Numbered from the stretch's first letter, positions 35,205 to 46,944 are shown. The stretch is DNA of 64,000 nucleotides from Herminiimonas contaminans (GCF_015645465.1 NZ_JADOEL010000002.1:1-64000), one strand, 5' to 3'. Made by a program: numbers and translations. Notes: generated from the letters alone by a model not told the origin.

Positions 35205-36596
35205 CTAATCGAACTGCCAACGCAGCTGAATATTGGCTCCCGCCTCGGGATTAAGCGGATGGCAATCCATGCCTATACCTGCAGCAAACAACAATTGCTT
35301 ACCTGCAAAAACCAACGGCAGGCGTTCACGCTCCCAAGCTGGAACATCGCAAGCCTGGTACTGGTACTTCAAACTTTTGGTCGGGCGATTCCATGCCGGT
35401 TTCAAACGTTCCCCACCGCTGCGCAATTGGATAGACAGTGTTTGCGCACGTAACCAATCGGCAGCAATGCCCTGCTCCGCCTGATCAAAGTGCAAAGTGC
35501 CGCCGAAACTGGGGAAATGCAGGCTGGCTTCACCCTGCCAGTTGAACGAGCGTGGCGGCTGCAGCAGCAAGTCCGGATCGAATTTAGGCGTAATGTAGAC
35601 CCGGTCACGGTGGCGCCGGATATGACAGTCTGCATGCGTGACGCATAACTGCGCATCGTGTTTTGCTTCCAGCAATTGCGTGCGCATTTCATTGAGCCAG
35701 GCGGTCGATGGCATACGCACACCGCGCAAACCAAACCAATAGCGCAACATATTGTCGATGCGGTCTGCACTGAAAAGCTTCAGCTTGCTCACATCCACGC
35801 ATTCACCATCCAGGCATTGCTGCAAATCTTCGGCCGCCAGTTCTATCAACAAACGTTGTGCCGATTGTGCATGCTGCGCGGTACGCGCAAAGCGCTGCTG
35901 GAAACCTGGAAAGTGTTCTTCCAGTTTCGGCATGACCTGATGACGCAAAGCGTTGCGTGCATAGCGCGGGTCCAGATTCGATTCATCTTCGACATACTGG
36001 ATCGCGTGCGTTGTGACGTAGGCCTGCAAATCTTCACGCGTCACCTGCAACAATGGACGTCCCATCAACAAGCTGGCATCACCCAGCAAATCCGCCGCAT
36101 GATTCGCGCTATCCATACCGGACAGACCTGCCACACCGGAACCGCGCAAGAGCTGCAGCAACACGGTCTCTGCTTGATCATCCAGATGATGCGCCGTCAA
36201 CAGCAGCGGTACACCATACGCACGACACATGTCGCCGAGTGCCGCATACCGACTTTGCCGTGCCGCTTCCTCTATGCCGTTTTTATCTTTGCGGGTGATT
36301 TGTACCTGGCGCGCATCGAAGGTCACACCCAATGCCGCACACTGCGCGCGGCAATGCGCAAGCCAGTCATCGGCATTCGCACTCAAACCATGATGCACAT
36401 GGAAGGCATAGACTTCCAGCTGCTGCACCTGTCCATATGCATGCAGCAAATGCAGCAAGGCCGCTGAATCGAGTCCGCCGCTGTAAGCCAGCGCGATTTT
36501 GGCGACACCGGGGCCAGAAAGAGAAACGCGCGTCCGGATCTCCCCTAACGCGCGTTCAAACCCAGCTTGCATAGACGCAGTTTCTTTATTCGTCAC
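35205..36596 (-). CDS. tilS: tRNA(Ile)-lysidine synthetase TilS
   Basis: A 463-residue enzyme that modifies C34 of the AUA-decoding tRNA-Ile to lysidine, using ATP and lysine. The PP-loop motif SGGLDSA is at about 39-45. The N-terminal ATPase domain (to about 235) has HHLDDQAETVLLQLLRGSG. The middle and C-terminal TilS domains follow (ERLKPAWNRPTKSLKYQYQ, then VFAGKQLLFAAGIGMD). The open frame begins with GTG three bases after the accA stop; an internal ATG (MQAGFERALG) eight codons later is an alternative start. Confidence 0.93.
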   Translation of the reverse strand: MTNKETASMQAGFERALGEIRTRVSLSGPGVAKIALAYSGGLDSAALLHLLHAYGQVQQLEVYAFHVHHGLSANADDWLAHCRAQCAALGVTFDARQVQITRKDKNGIEEAARQSRYAALGDMCRAYGVPLLLTAHHLDDQAETVLLQLLRGSGVAGLSGMDSANHAADLLGDASLLMGRPLLQVTREDLQAYVTTHAIQYVEDESNLDPRYARNALRHQVMPKLEEHFPGFQQRFARTAQHAQSAQRLLIELAAEDLQQCLDGECVDVSKLKLFSADRIDNMLRYWFGLRGVRMPSTAWLNEMRTQLLEAKHDAQLCVTHADCHIRRHRDRVYITPKFDPDLLLQPPRSFNWQGEASLHFPSFGGTLHFDQAEQGIAADWLRAQTLSIQLRSGGERLKPAWNRPTKSLKYQYQACDVPAWERERLPLVFAGKQLLFAAGIGMDCHPLNPEAGANIQLRWQFD

Positions 36597-36599
36597 GCA

Positions 36600-37574
36600 T
36601 CATTCCGGTGTGTTGAGCTCTTTGAATTTACCGTAGCTCATTAATTTTTCATGACGTGCTGCCAGCAAGTCCTTGGTTTTCATACCCTGGAACTGACGCA
36701 CGGTATCGGCCAACGCACGTTTGACCAATGCTGCCATTTGCTTAGGATCGCGGTGCGCGCCACCCAATGGTTCATTAATGATCTTGTCGATCAGGCCCAT
36801 GGCTTTCAGGCGATGTGCGGTCAGGCCGAGTGCTTCTGCCGCATCGGATGCGCGCTCTGCAGATTTCCACAGGATCGAAGCACAACCTTCCGGCGAGATC
36901 ACCGAGTAAGTCGAGTACTGCAACATCAGGACTGCATCACCAACCGCAATCGCCAGCGCGCCGCCGGAGCCGCCTTCGCCGATGATGGTCGCGATCAATG
37001 GCACTTTCAATTCAGCCATGACGTACAGGTTGTGACCAATCGCTTCCGATTGCCCACGCTCTTCGGCATCGATACCAGGGAATGCACCCGGGGTATCGAC
37101 AAATGTAAACACCGGCAAGCCGAATTTCTCAGCCAGCTTCATCAGGCGCATCGCCTTGCGATAGCCTTCCGGTTTCGGCATACCGAAGTTACGCATGCTA
37201 CGTTCTTTGGTATCGCGACCTTTTTGATGACCGATGACCATGCAAGGCATGCCATTGAAACGTGCCAGGCCGCCGACGATGGACAGATCGTCCGCATAGC
37301 TGCGGTCACCGTGCAATTCGTGGAAGTCGGTGAAGATTTCATTCACATAGTCCATGGTGTACGGACGTTGCGGATGACGTGCAATTTGCGACACTTGCCA
37401 CGGCGTGAGCTTGGCGTAGATATCTTTGGTCAGTTGCTGGCTCTTCTTGGACAGGCGATCGATCTCTTCCGAGATATCGACTGCAGAGTCATCTTGTACA
37501 AAGCGCAGCTCTTCGATCTTGGAATCGAGTTCTGCAATCGGCTGTTCAAAGCCGAGGAAAGTCGTTTTACTCAT
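36600..37574 (-). CDS. accA: Acetyl-CoA carboxylase carboxyltransferase subunit alpha
   Basis: A 324-residue subunit of the acetyl-CoA carboxylase carboxyltransferase, which makes malonyl-CoA for fatty acid synthesis together with AccD. It has the N-terminal helix region ([18 protein letters not shown]) and the carboxyltransferase core with [29 protein letters not shown], and [11 protein letters not shown]. Length is family-typical. The gene lies between the glycosylase gene and tilS, an arrangement common in Burkholderiales. Confidence 0.96.
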   Translation of the reverse strand: MSKTTFLGFEQPIAELDSKIEELRFVQDDSAVDISEEIDRLSKKSQQLTKDIYAKLTPWQVSQIARHPQRPYTMDYVNEIFTDFHELHGDRSYADDLSIVGGLARFNGMPCMVIGHQKGRDTKERSMRNFGMPKPEGYRKAMRLMKLAEKFGLPVFTFVDTPGAFPGIDAEERGQSEAIGHNLYVMAELKVPLIATIIGEGGSGGALAIAVGDAVLMLQYSTYSVISPEGCASILWKSAERASDAAEALGLTAHRLKAMGLIDKIINEPLGGAHRDPKQMAALVKRALADTVRQFQGMKTKDLLAARHEKLMSYGKFKELNTPE

Positions 37575-37617
37575 CGTGCACCTTTATGATTCAACACGTG
37601 GTGGATTTCGTATCTAC

Positions 37618-38265
37618 CTAGTTTGCTGCCTCTACCGGATCCAGGCTACGCCACAGATACCAGGTCGCAACAGTACGGTAAGGTTCCCAATTGGCGGCTA
37701 CTTCCCGCGCATCGCTGCGCGAAACCGGCTCGCCAGAAAAATAATTACGGCTAATGCCCGCCAGCAAACCGAGGTCGTCCAGCGGCAAAATATTTGGTCG
37801 GAGCAGATTAAATATCAAAAACATCTCCGCTGTCCAGCGTCCGATGCCGCGAATTTGAATTAACTCAGCGATAACTTCTTCATCTTCCATCTCGGCCCAC
37901 TTGTCACAATTGACACGTTTTGCCTTGAAATGGTCTGCCAGATCGAAAATATACTCTGCTTTACGCTTGGATAAGCCACAAGTTGCCAGCTTGTCACCAG
38001 CCTTGATCACTTGGGCTGGCGTGCATTTTGGGCAAACTTCGAGGAAGCGCTGCCAGACGGAATCAGCAGCTTTGCTGGAAACTTGTTGTCCGATGATGGA
38101 ACGGGCCAATGTGGAAAATGCCTCGCCGCGGCCAACCAGGTGCAAATCACCAAACTGTGGGATGAGTTTGCGCAGGATACGGTCGCGCTTCATCAGCTCG
38201 GCCTTGGCCTCCTCCCAGTAGGCTGGCAGGATACGGGTTTCGTCAGTGGCGATCGTTTTCCCCAT
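37618..38265 (-). CDS. alkA: DNA-3-methyladenine glycosylase II (AlkA-type HhH-GPD)
   Basis: A 215-residue base-excision glycosylase that removes alkylated purines. The helix-hairpin-helix motif is LIQIRGIGRWTAEMFLIF (about 136-152) and the catalytic aspartate is D164 (LPLDDLGL). It lacks the extra N-terminal domain of E. coli AlkA, so it is of the short bacterial type, and it has no iron-sulfur cysteines, which excludes Nth/MutY. Four bases separate its start from the cysS stop at 38270. Confidence 0.88.
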   Translation of the reverse strand: MGKTIATDETRILPAYWEEAKAELMKRDRILRKLIPQFGDLHLVGRGEAFSTLARSIIGQQVSSKAADSVWQRFLEVCPKCTPAQVIKAGDKLATCGLSKRKAEYIFDLADHFKAKRVNCDKWAEMEDEEVIAELIQIRGIGRWTAEMFLIFNLLRPNILPLDDLGLLAGISRNYFSGEPVSRSDAREVAANWEPYRTVATWYLWRSLDPVEAAN

Positions 38266-38269
38266 CAGC

Positions 38270-39664
38270 TCAAGCCCTACGCCATTCGGTCAGACCACCC
38301 GGTTTATCTTCCAGGATGATGCCTTTTTCCAGCAGCTCGGCACGAATACGGTCAGCTTCGGCAAAGTTCTTCGCCTTCTTGGCGTTGACACGCGCATTGA
38401 TTTGCTCGACGACAAATGTTTCCATCTCGCCATCTTCCCCGTTGGCCAGTCCGGCATGCAGGAATTGCTGGGCCGGGCGCTGCAAGAGACCGACTATACC
38501 AGCGAGTCCGACCAGTTGGCGCGCCAAAACAGGGGATTTTGTTTTATTGATCTCGTTTGCCAGCTCAAACAATACGGCTACGGCCAGCGGCGTATTGAAA
38601 TCGTCATTCATTGCCTCGGCAAAGCGTACGGCATGCGCTTCTGTCATATCCAGCGGTGCGCCATCCGGTGCCACATCCTTGAGCGCCGTATACATCCGCG
38701 TCAGGGCGTTGCGTGCATCATCCAGATGCGCATCGGAATAATTCAGCTGGCTGCGGTAGTGCGCGCGCAGGATAAAGAAGCGCACGACTTCGGAATCGTA
38801 TTTCGCCAGCACTTCACGGATGGTGAAGAAATTACCCAGCGATTTCGACATTTTTTCATTGTCGACGCGTACGAAACCGTTGTGCATCCAGTAGTTGACG
38901 AAGGTATGCTCGCTCGCCCCTTCGGACTGGGCAATTTCATTTTCGTGATGCGGGAACTGCAAATCTGCACCGCCGCCGTGTATATCGAATTGTTCACCCA
39001 GCAGTTCACACGCCATGGCCGAGCATTCGATATGCCAGCCCGGACGACCACTACCCCATTTCGATGACCACTTCACTTCTTCCGGCTCGGCTTCTTTCGA
39101 CGATTTCCACAAGACGAAATCCAGCGGATCACGTTTGCCGGTGTTGACGTCGACGCGCTCACCGGCGCGCAGATCGTCCAGCGACTTGCCGGACAACTTG
39201 CCGTAACCCGGGAAATCACGCACTGAATAGTTCACATCACCATCGGATGATTTATAGGCCAGACCATTGCGTTCCAGCGCTTCGATCAAGCCTAGCATTT
39301 GCGGTACGTAGTTAGTCGCACGCGGTTCGTGATCCGGCTTTTGTACGCCCAGCGCGGCGGCATCTTCATCCATCGCATCGATGAAGCGTTGCGTCAGGGC
39401 AGAAATGGACTCACCGTTTTCGGCAGCGCGCTTGATGATCTTGTCATCGATATCGGTAATATTGCGTACGTAAGTGACTTCATAGCCCGAAGCACGCAGC
39501 CAGCGCTGCACCAGGTCGAATACCACCATGACGCGCGCGTGTCCGATATGGCAGTAGTCGTATACGGTCATGCCACATACGTACATTCGGACTTTACCAG
39601 GCTCAATAGGAGTAAACGGCTGCTTCTCACGCGCCAGCGTATTGTAGATCTTCAGGGCACTCAT
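38270..39664 (-). CDS. cysS: Cysteinyl-tRNA synthetase
   Basis: A 464-residue class I aminoacyl-tRNA synthetase. It has the HIGH motif at 39-42 (CHIGHARV), the zinc ligand cysteine C30 and the cysteine region [10 protein letters not shown], and KMSKS ([10 protein letters not shown]). The frame is open to 39766, but the natural start is ATG 39662-39664 ([17 protein letters not shown]), which gives the usual length. It is followed by the glycosylase gene on the same strand. Confidence 0.95.
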   Translation of the reverse strand: MSALKIYNTLAREKQPFTPIEPGKVRMYVCGMTVYDYCHIGHARVMVVFDLVQRWLRASGYEVTYVRNITDIDDKIIKRAAENGESISALTQRFIDAMDEDAAALGVQKPDHEPRATNYVPQMLGLIEALERNGLAYKSSDGDVNYSVRDFPGYGKLSGKSLDDLRAGERVDVNTGKRDPLDFVLWKSSKEAEPEEVKWSSKWGSGRPGWHIECSAMACELLGEQFDIHGGGADLQFPHHENEIAQSEGASEHTFVNYWMHNGFVRVDNEKMSKSLGNFFTIREVLAKYDSEVVRFFILRAHYRSQLNYSDAHLDDARNALTRMYTALKDVAPDGAPLDMTEAHAVRFAEAMNDDFNTPLAVAVLFELANEINKTKSPVLARQLVGLAGIVGLLQRPAQQFLHAGLANGEDGEMETFVVEQINARVNAKKAKNFAEADRIRAELLEKGIILEDKPGGLTEWRRA

Positions 39665-40079
39665 GAATGGTTGTCTGTTTCGGCTAAGATTTGTCACAAG
39701 GCTAGCTGCGCATCGCCATTTACGCGCATCAGCAACTTCGGGGCGCAGCTGCGGCGACGCTGCCAAAACACTTAGTTATGCTTCTTTTTTGATAAAATGC
39801 GCTTTTTCGTGGCGCGTTTGGGCAGCACGAATTTTTAGCAGTATAGCATTGATAAAAACCGCAACCGCCGTTCAAGTTGCTTATCTGCACTGCTTCTTGC
39901 GCAAGATGGCATTTAATCTTTGCCCTTCCTGCCCGCTCAAACGGGACGGCATAATATGACAGCGCGTATGATCCTGCAAGCTGAAGGCTATTGAATATTT
40001 GTACATCAGCATCATCTGTACCCGAAATTAGCCGTACATCTGAGCATCACTCACCTTCATTTAAATGAAAGAAGCCCGC
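39665..40079. other. Intergenic region between divergent cysS and ppiA
   Basis: About 415 bases without a credible gene. On the minus strand TGCTATACT (39840-39848) is a good extended minus-10 element that could drive cysS with a leader of roughly 170 bases; no convincing minus-35 is present. A plus-strand promoter for ppiA must also lie here but is not distinct. Confidence 0.4.
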
Positions 40080-40658
40080 ATGAAATTTTCTCGTCGTCAC
40101 GTCCTGGCCATGGTCGCCGCCGTTTCTATGTCCGGTATGCTGCAATTCGCACAAGCTGCTGATGCACCGCAGGTATTACTGAAAACGAGTATGGGCGATA
40201 TCGTGCTGGAACTTAACCAGGACAAAGCACCGAAATCCGTAGAGAACTTTGTGCAGTATGTAAAAAGCGGCCAGTACAACGGTACGATTTTCCACCGTGT
40301 GATCGATGGCTTCATGATCCAGGGTGGCGGCTTCGATAAAGACATGAAAGAGAAAGCGACACGTGCTCCTATCCAGAACGAAGCAGCAAACGGCTTGAAG
40401 AACGATATCTACACCATCGCGATGGCACGCACCAGCTCGCCGCACTCCGCTACTGCACAGTTCTTTATCAACACCACAAATAACAGTATGCTGAACTACC
40501 CTAGCCGTGATGGTTGGGGCTATGCAGTCTTCGGAAAAGTCATCAAAGGTACCGAAGTCGTCGACAAGATCAAAGGCGTCAGCACCGGCAATCGCGGCGG
40601 CCATCAAAATGTACCGACCACTCCGATCGTCATAGAATCGGCTACCGTCATCAACTAA
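40080..40658 (+). CDS. ppiA: Exported cyclophilin-type peptidyl-prolyl isomerase
   Basis: A cyclophilin with an N-terminal signal peptide ([19 protein letters not shown]...FAQA/ADAPQ), so it acts in the periplasm on folding exported proteins. The core has the cyclophilin blocks [16 protein letters not shown] and [14 protein letters not shown] start at ATG 40080; an earlier in-frame ATG at 40065 adds five residues. It is followed 62 bases later by a second, cytosolic cyclophilin with similar sequence, a likely ancient duplication. Confidence 0.93.
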   Translation: MKFSRRHVLAMVAAVSMSGMLQFAQAADAPQVLLKTSMGDIVLELNQDKAPKSVENFVQYVKSGQYNGTIFHRVIDGFMIQGGGFDKDMKEKATRAPIQNEAANGLKNDIYTIAMARTSSPHSATAQFFINTTNNSMLNYPSRDGWGYAVFGKVIKGTEVVDKIKGVSTGNRGGHQNVPTTPIVIESATVIN

Positions 40659-40720
40659 TCATTACTAATTTTTAGTCACCAGTTTTTATTCATCACCCCT
40701 ACATTTATCAAGGAATAAAT

Positions 40721-41209
40721 ATGGCAGTCCTGCTCACCACCAACCACGGCAACATCACTATCGAACTCGACGCAGAAAAAGCGCCAAAAACGGTAGAAAA
40801 CTTCCTCGCATACGTGAACTCGGGTCACTACGCTGGCACCATCTTCCATCGCGTCATCGACGGCTTCATGATTCAAGGCGGTGGCTTTGAACCAGGCATG
40901 AAACAAAAGCCTACCAATGAACCAGTCGAAAACGAAGCCAAGAACGGCTTGAAAAACGATATGTACACACTGGCGATGGCACGTACTTCGGCACCGCACT
41001 CGGCTTCCGCCCAGTTCTTCATCAACGTCAACAACAACAGCTTCCTCGACTACCCAGGTCAAGACGGCTGGGGCTACTGCGTGTTCGGTAAAGTCATCGA
41101 CGGTACCGACGTCGTTGAAAAAATCCGCGCAGTCAAAACCACACGCAGCGGCATGTTCGCAGACGTACCGGTAGACGACGTAGTCATCGAAAAAGCTGAA
41201 GTAATCTAA
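40721..41209 (+). CDS. ppiB: Cytosolic cyclophilin-type peptidyl-prolyl isomerase
   Basis: A 162-residue cyclophilin without signal peptide (MAVLLTTNHGNITIELD). Catalytic-region blocks are [40 protein letters not shown] and GWGYCVFGKVIDG. AAGGA lies six bases upstream of the ATG. It acts on proline bonds of cytosolic proteins. The gene precedes lpxH by 31 bases and may be co-transcribed with it. Confidence 0.95.
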   Translation: MAVLLTTNHGNITIELDAEKAPKTVENFLAYVNSGHYAGTIFHRVIDGFMIQGGGFEPGMKQKPTNEPVENEAKNGLKNDMYTLAMARTSAPHSASAQFFINVNNNSFLDYPGQDGWGYCVFGKVIDGTDVVEKIRAVKTTRSGMFADVPVDDVVIEKAEVI

Positions 41210-41240
41210 GCGTCTGACGTTTATTTAACCAGCTATCTCG

Positions 41241-42059
41241 ATGCACGATATGAGCTCTTCCCTATCCTCTGCTTCGACGAATCAAGCGCAGCCAGCAATG
41301 GCTGCGCTTTTTGTTTCCGATTTGCATTTGCAGGCAGCGATGCCTCGCACCACGCAGGCTTTCTTTAATTTCCTGCAACAACACGCCGTACACACCCGAC
41401 AACTCTACCTGCTCGGCGATATCTTCGAAGCCTGGGCCGGTGATGACGATTTGGACGATCCCTATCACCAGCAAGTGGTCCATGCACTGAAACAAGTCAG
41501 TGCCGCCGGAGTAGAAGTATTCTGGATGGCTGGCAATCGCGACTTCCTGGTCGGAGCCGGCTTTGCCGAAGCGACCAGCATGCGCTTGCTGCCCGATCCC
41601 TATGTCACCACGATAGCCGGACGTTTGCTGGTGCTGACACATGGCGATGCCTATTGCACCGACGACGACGCATATATGCAATTCCGCGCGCAAGTACGGC
41701 AACCAGAGTGGCAACAGAATTTCCTCGCCCTGCCCCTGGAACAGCGCAAAGCCATCATAGAAAACCTGCGCGCCGGTAGCCGTGCGGCCCAGCGTGAAAA
41801 ATCTTACGACATCATGGATGTGAATCAGGACGCGATTGCAGGCTTATTCCGCCTCAGTGGCAGTGCCACCATGATCCACGGTCATACCCATCGCCCGGCC
41901 AAACACGATTATCAAATCGATGATGCGGCACGCGTACGCTATGTATTGTCAGACTGGGATCTGGATCACGCGGCAGCGGAGCGCGGTGACTGGCTGGCGC
42001 TGGATACGGCGGGCAATATCCACCGTTACGCCTTGAATGGGAGCGAAGTCGGCAACTAA
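41241..42059 (+). CDS. lpxH: UDP-2,3-diacylglucosamine diphosphatase LpxH
   Basis: A 272-residue calcineurin-like phosphoesterase that hydrolyses UDP-2,3-diacylglucosamine to lipid X in lipid A synthesis. The dimetal motifs are complete: FVSDLHL, GDIFEAWAGDD, GNRDFL, LTHGD and HGHTHRP. The first 19 residues are low-complexity; an in-frame ATG (MAALFVSDLHL) at residue 20 would give the more usual length of about 253. The membrane-facing lipid substrate fits the peripheral enzyme. Confidence 0.93.
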   Translation: MHDMSSSLSSASTNQAQPAMAALFVSDLHLQAAMPRTTQAFFNFLQQHAVHTRQLYLLGDIFEAWAGDDDLDDPYHQQVVHALKQVSAAGVEVFWMAGNRDFLVGAGFAEATSMRLLPDPYVTTIAGRLLVLTHGDAYCTDDDAYMQFRAQVRQPEWQQNFLALPLEQRKAIIENLRAGSRAAQREKSYDIMDVNQDAIAGLFRLSGSATMIHGHTHRPAKHDYQIDDAARVRYVLSDWDLDHAAAERGDWLALDTAGNIHRYALNGSEVGN

Positions 42060-42073
42060 GTACCGACTTCAAC

Positions 42074-42772
42074 TTATTCAAACTGCTGTTTGAATTGCTG
42101 GAACTGCGCTTTCAAAGCTTCGACTTCGTCGCGCAGGCCAGCTACTTCTGCTTCCAGTTGGCCGATGCGGTCATGGCGGCTCACACCACCGCTTGCCGCT
42201 GCAGGCAACTCACCCGACTCAGGAAACACTTCTCCCGATAACAAGGGTGCATAACGGGTTTCCTTGGTGCCTGGCGCACGCGGCAAGCGCGCTACCAGTG
42301 GCGGATATTTATCGATCAGGAATTGCAATGCTGCTTCGACATCAACGATGGTGGCGAACTCATGCAAGCGCCCTGAGCGGGTACGTATTTCACCGGCGGT
42401 CTGGATACCACGCAACATCAGCACCGTCAGCACCGCCAGCTTGTCCTGCTCCAGCGTCCACTTCATCCGCAGCCTGTGCTCGTACTTGCTGACACGTGCG
42501 CCGGCCTGATTTACTTCGGCGACAAATTTATCCGCGATCAAATCCTGCAAGATACGCTGCACATCGCTTTCAGTCAGTGACATTACAGGATCACGGCTGG
42601 TGAGCTGATTACAGCCATTGGTGAGTGCATTGATGGACATCGGATATGCATCCGGCGTCAGCGCTTCCTTCTCGGCCAATACTGCCAGCACACGCAGTGC
42701 ACCTGCATCAAATACCACCTGTCCGTCACCCTGCGCATCGGCAGCAGGAGCATTGCTTACTTCATCTGTCAT
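42074..42772 (-). CDS. YceH/DUF480 family protein
   Basis: A 232-residue protein of the YceH (DUF480) family with two winged-helix-like repeats (about 20-95 and 105-185). Typical segments are LRVLAVLAEKEALTPDAYPMSINAL and LTVLMLRGIQTAGEIRTRSGRL. The C-terminus is a coiled coil (RIGQLEAEVAGLRDEVEALKAQFQQF). The function is not firmly known; DNA binding is suggested by the fold. It converges with lpxH, whose stop is 14 bases away, and lies eight bases downstream of cysE. Confidence 0.9.
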   Translation of the reverse strand: MTDEVSNAPAADAQGDGQVVFDAGALRVLAVLAEKEALTPDAYPMSINALTNGCNQLTSRDPVMSLTESDVQRILQDLIADKFVAEVNQAGARVSKYEHRLRMKWTLEQDKLAVLTVLMLRGIQTAGEIRTRSGRLHEFATIVDVEAALQFLIDKYPPLVARLPRAPGTKETRYAPLLSGEVFPESGELPAAASGGVSRHDRIGQLEAEVAGLRDEVEALKAQFQQFKQQFE

Positions 42773-42780
42773 GGCTTTAC

Positions 42781-43524
42781 TTACTCAACCAGTTTGTTCA
42801 ACTGTTCAGGATCAAATTTCTCGGTGGCGTTCAGGGTTTCGCAATCGATACCGGCACACTTCAGTGCCGCCAGGATACGCTCGATCTGGTGTTCCTGTGT
42901 CGCTGCATTATCGATCAAACCATGCAAGGCCTTGGATAAAGGATCATCGCCGTTCGGCGTCACGCCATACGCTGCAAACATGCGTGCGGCAGCTTCATCG
43001 CGGGCATTGTCTTTCTGGATAATGCGCGCCGGGTTACCGACTGCGGTGGCACCTGGCGGTACTTCGCGCACCACCACGGCATTGGAGCCTATTTTGGCGC
43101 CCTCACCGACGGTAAAGCCACCCAGGACTTGCGCACCGGCACCAATAATCACACCAGCACCCAGGGTCGGATGGCGCTTCGCACCTTTGCTGAGCGAGGT
43201 ACCTCCTAGCGTCACCCCCTGATAAATCGTGCAATCGTCGCCGACTTCTGCGGTTTCACCGATCACCACGCCAAAACCGTGATCGATAAAAACACGCCGC
43301 CCGATTTTTGCACCGGGATGAATTTCGATTGCGGTCAGCCAGCGCGCGATATGCGACGTAAAGCGCCCCAGCCACTTCAAATCATGGGTCCAGAACCAAT
43401 GTGCCCAACGCTGCATGACGATGGCGTGCAAGCCCGGATAGCAGGTAATAACCTCCCATTCGCTGCGCGCAGCAGGATCGCGGGCGATGATATTGGCGAT
43501 GTCTTCTCGAATACGGCTAAACAT
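42781..43524 (-). CDS. cysE: Serine O-acetyltransferase
   Basis: A 247-residue hexapeptide-repeat acetyltransferase that makes O-acetylserine, the direct precursor of cysteine. The helical N-terminal domain precedes a left-handed beta-helix with [40 protein letters not shown] and VGNPARII. The frame is open to 43596, but the start ATG 43522-43524 ([17 protein letters not shown]) gives the family N-terminus. Confidence 0.93.
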   Translation of the reverse strand: MFSRIREDIANIIARDPAARSEWEVITCYPGLHAIVMQRWAHWFWTHDLKWLGRFTSHIARWLTAIEIHPGAKIGRRVFIDHGFGVVIGETAEVGDDCTIYQGVTLGGTSLSKGAKRHPTLGAGVIIGAGAQVLGGFTVGEGAKIGSNAVVVREVPPGATAVGNPARIIQKDNARDEAAARMFAAYGVTPNGDDPLSKALHGLIDNAATQEHQIERILAALKCAGIDCETLNATEKFDPEQLNKLVE

Positions 43525-43637
43525 AAAGTAAATATGGATATGCGGAAAATGCTCAGGTAGCAATATTAGCCTGTTAACGAAAATCATGGCGGACACCGGC
43601 TATTTCTGGCCGGCGCCGCCATGCTGTCAGGCGATGC

Positions 43638-44381
43638 TCAGGAACCGGTGGCGATGCGCTGTCTGCGGGCTTCGTAGAGACAGACGCCGGAGGCTACGGA
43701 GACATTCAGGCTCTCTACCGAGCCAAACATCGGGATGCCAACCAGGACATCACAGGTTTCACGGGTCAGGCGACGCATACCCTCACCTTCCGAACCCATG
43801 ACCAAAGCAGCCGGGCCGGAGAAATCGGCTTCATACAAGCCTTTTTCGGAGTCATCGGTGGTACCGATCAGCATGATGTCGCGCTCTTTCAGTTCGCGCA
43901 GGGTACGTGCCAGATTCGTTACCGTAATGTAAGGCACGGTATCGGCAGCACCACTGGCGACCTTGGCAGCGGTCGCATTCAGACCTACCGCGCGATCTTT
44001 CGGCGCGATCACGGCATGTGCGCCAGCACCGTCTGCAACGCGCAGGCAGGCACCCAGATTATGTGGATCGGTAATGCCATCCAGCACCAGCAACAAAGGC
44101 GGGCCTTCGATCGCATCCAGCAACTCGTCCAGATTGCGTGCCAGTGACAACTCACCGGCCTTGGCTACCACGCCTTGATGGCGGCGCGTGCCGACAATGC
44201 TGCTCAGGCGTGCATCGTCAGCCGGAATAATACGTACCTTGGCGCCTTCGGCTGCGCGTATCAAATCCTTCATGCGCTGGTCATGGCGACCGGCGTCTAT
44301 GTAAATTTCTTCTACCGAAGAGGCTTCATGGCGCAAACGCGCCGTGACGGCGTGAAAGCCGAAAATCATCTTGCTCTTCAT
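43638..44381 (-). CDS. rlmB: 23S rRNA (guanosine-2'-O-)-methyltransferase RlmB
   Basis: A 247-residue SPOUT (TrmH-family) enzyme that methylates G2251 of 23S rRNA. The N-terminal RNA-binding domain ([23 protein letters not shown]) is followed by the knotted domain with motifs [27 protein letters not shown] and [15 protein letters not shown]. The start is three bases from the rnr stop, and this rnr-rlmB order is conserved in many Proteobacteria. Confidence 0.93.
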   Translation of the reverse strand: MKSKMIFGFHAVTARLRHEASSVEEIYIDAGRHDQRMKDLIRAAEGAKVRIIPADDARLSSIVGTRRHQGVVAKAGELSLARNLDELLDAIEGPPLLLVLDGITDPHNLGACLRVADGAGAHAVIAPKDRAVGLNATAAKVASGAADTVPYITVTNLARTLRELKERDIMLIGTTDDSEKGLYEADFSGPAALVMGSEGEGMRRLTRETCDVLVGIPMFGSVESLNVSVASGVCLYEARRQRIATGS

Positions 44382-44383
44382 TT

Positions 44384-46840
44384 TTATCGCTTCTTCTTAC
44401 CTGATTTAGAGTGCACTGCTGGTGCACGTTGTTTATGCGGTGTTGCCGGGGTACGCTTGGCTTTGGTTTTTTTAGCAGCGGCGGTCGGCGTCGCAGCAGT
44501 CTTCGCAGTTGTCTTACCTGCAGATTTCGCTGCTTTCTTTTCCGCTTTCTGGCTGCGTTGCTGATGTTCGTTGTCGGCACGTCGTGCTTCGTTTTTCAAC
44601 ACGGTACGGATGCCAGGCTCGTTCACCAGACGCAAATCAATCTTGCGTGCATCGAGATCGACACGGCTGACCTGCACGGTCACACGGTCGGTCAGTTGAT
44701 AACGGATGCCGGTACGCTCACCGCGCAACTCATGACGCGCCTCATCAAATTTGAAATGATCCGCGCCGAGCTCGGTGACATGCACCATGCCTTCGATGAA
44801 CAAGGAATCGAGTTGCACAAAGATACCGAAAGTCGCGACACCTGAAATCGTACCGGTGAATTCCTCACCCAGCTTGTCGCGGATGAAGTAACACTTGAGC
44901 CAGGCTTCAACGTCACGCGATGCTTCATCGGCACGACGTTCGTTTGCCGAGCAATGGATGCCGAGTGCTTCCCAGATCGCCAGGTCGCCCTCTGCCTTTT
45001 GTTTGCCCTCTGCCTTATCCTGCGCGTGCTTCTTGCGCGCGGCAGGCGACAGCATGGTATTCAGCGTGCTGGTATCCATGCCGCGCGGCTCGTACTTCTT
45101 GCCTTGCAGGATGGCTTTGATGGCGCGATGGGTCAGCAAATCCGGATAGCGACGGATCGGACTGGTGAAGTGCGCATAGGCTTCATACGACAAACCAAAG
45201 TGGCCGATATTTTCCGGGCTGTAGACCGCTTGCTGCATGGAGCGCAATAGCATGGTCTGCAACAACAAGGCATCCGGACGATTTTTAATCTTCGGCATCA
45301 GTTCCGCGTAATCCGAAGCAGTCGGCTTGTCGCCACCGCCCAGATTCAAACCGACCTGCTTGAGGAAGGTACGTACCTGATTCAATTTTTCCTTGGTCGG
45401 CAACGCATGCACACGATACAGGCTGTGATGCTTGTGACGCTGCAAGAGATCAGCTGCGCACACGTTGGCGGCCAGCATGCACTCTTCAATCAGTTTGTGC
45501 GCTTCATTACGTGTACGTGGCAGGATCTGCTGGATTTTGCCGACTTCATTGCAAACGATATAGGTTTCGGTTGTTTCAAAGTCGATCGCACCACGTGCAT
45601 GACGTGCTTGCAGCAAGGCCTGGTAGACGCCGTACAGATTCAGCAGGTGCGGCACCAGCGCCGGACGCTTGGTCGCTTCTATACCCTTGGTATTGCCCAG
45701 GATCGCAGCCACTTCGGTATAAGTCAGGCGTGCAGCGGAATGGATGACTGCCGGATAGAACTGGTAAGCCTTGATTTCACCTTTGGCAGTGATCACCGCA
45801 TCGCACACCAGCGTCAGTCGGTCTACGCCCGGATTCAGCGAACACAAACCGTTCGACAATTTTTCCGGCAGCATAGGAATCACGCGACGCGGGAAATACA
45901 CCGAGGTACTGCGTTCCAGTGCATCGACATCAATGGCTTCATTCGGTTTGACGTAGTTGCTAACGTCTGCAATCGCAACAATCAGGCGAAAGCCGTCAGC
46001 ACGACCGATTTTGCATGGTTCGCAATACACGGCGTCATCGAAGTCACGCGCATCTTCTCCATCGATGGTGACCAGAGGCACATCGCGCAAATCAACGCGA
46101 TCATGCAAATCAACCGCACGCACTTCGTTCGGTAATTTCGCTGCTGCTTTTTTCGCCGCTTCAGAAAATTCATGCGGCACGCCATATTTGCGCACTGCGA
46201 TTTCGATTTCCATGCCGGGGTCATCGATGTCGCCGAGGACTTCAACTATCTTGCCGACAGGCTGGCTGAAACGCGAAGGCTGTTCGGTCAGTTCTACACT
46301 GACGACCTGCCCGGTTTTTGCCTTGCCTGGTGAACCCGCCAGCATGATGTCCTGGCCTATGCGCTTGTCTTCAGGTGCAACTACCCACACGCCGTTTTCG
46401 TTCAGCAAGCGGCCGATGACATGTGTGTTTGCACGTGCAACGACTTCGACGATGGTGCCTTCAGGGCGACCTCGACGATCCGTGCCTATGATGCGTGCTT
46501 GTACCCGATCACCGTGCAGTACTTTTTGCATTTCTTTCTCAGGCAAAAAGATATCGGCACTGGCATCGTCGGGAATCAGGAAACCGAAGCCGTCGCGATG
46601 ACTGCTGACACGGCCTTCGATAAAATTGGAAGAATGGGCAAGTTGATAATTGCCGGCGCGATCTGGTTTGATTTGTCCATCGCGCTCCATCGCATTCAGG
46701 CGACGCATCAAACCGTCCATCTCATCAGGCTTTACGCCGAGAGCAGTAGCAAGTGTGGAAGCGTCGTGCGAACCGGTGGCCGTACGTAAGATGCCGAGAA
46801 TTTCCTCGCGGCTGGGAATGGTATAAGAGTATTGGCTCAA
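44384..46840 (-). CDS. rnr: Ribonuclease R
   Basis: An 818-residue 3'-to-5' exoribonuclease that degrades structured RNA. The N-terminal helix-turn-helix and cold-shock domains are followed by the RNB catalytic domain, with active-site aspartates in [16 protein letters not shown]-terminal S1 domain covers about 640-725. The tail (730-818) is rich in lysine and alanine, as in other RNase R proteins. It heads a two-gene unit with rlmB. Confidence 0.95.
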   Translation of the reverse strand: MSQYSYTIPSREEILGILRTATGSHDASTLATALGVKPDEMDGLMRRLNAMERDGQIKPDRAGNYQLAHSSNFIEGRVSSHRDGFGFLIPDDASADIFLPEKEMQKVLHGDRVQARIIGTDRRGRPEGTIVEVVARANTHVIGRLLNENGVWVVAPEDKRIGQDIMLAGSPGKAKTGQVVSVELTEQPSRFSQPVGKIVEVLGDIDDPGMEIEIAVRKYGVPHEFSEAAKKAAAKLPNEVRAVDLHDRVDLRDVPLVTIDGEDARDFDDAVYCEPCKIGRADGFRLIVAIADVSNYVKPNEAIDVDALERSTSVYFPRRVIPMLPEKLSNGLCSLNPGVDRLTLVCDAVITAKGEIKAYQFYPAVIHSAARLTYTEVAAILGNTKGIEATKRPALVPHLLNLYGVYQALLQARHARGAIDFETTETYIVCNEVGKIQQILPRTRNEAHKLIEECMLAANVCAADLLQRHKHHSLYRVHALPTKEKLNQVRTFLKQVGLNLGGGDKPTASDYAELMPKIKNRPDALLLQTMLLRSMQQAVYSPENIGHFGLSYEAYAHFTSPIRRYPDLLTHRAIKAILQGKKYEPRGMDTSTLNTMLSPAARKKHAQDKAEGKQKAEGDLAIWEALGIHCSANERRADEASRDVEAWLKCYFIRDKLGEEFTGTISGVATFGIFVQLDSLFIEGMVHVTELGADHFKFDEARHELRGERTGIRYQLTDRVTVQVSRVDLDARKIDLRLVNEPGIRTVLKNEARRADNEHQQRSQKAEKKAAKSAGKTTAKTAATPTAAAKKTKAKRTPATPHKQRAPAVHSKSGKKKR

Positions 46841-46944
46841 AAGCTGTTTTGGTTAATTGTTATTAGAACGGGAGTCAGTGTAACGGACGACGAGAGTATT
46901 TGCATAATAAGTCGAGAAACATGCAAATTAATCGCAATCAATGA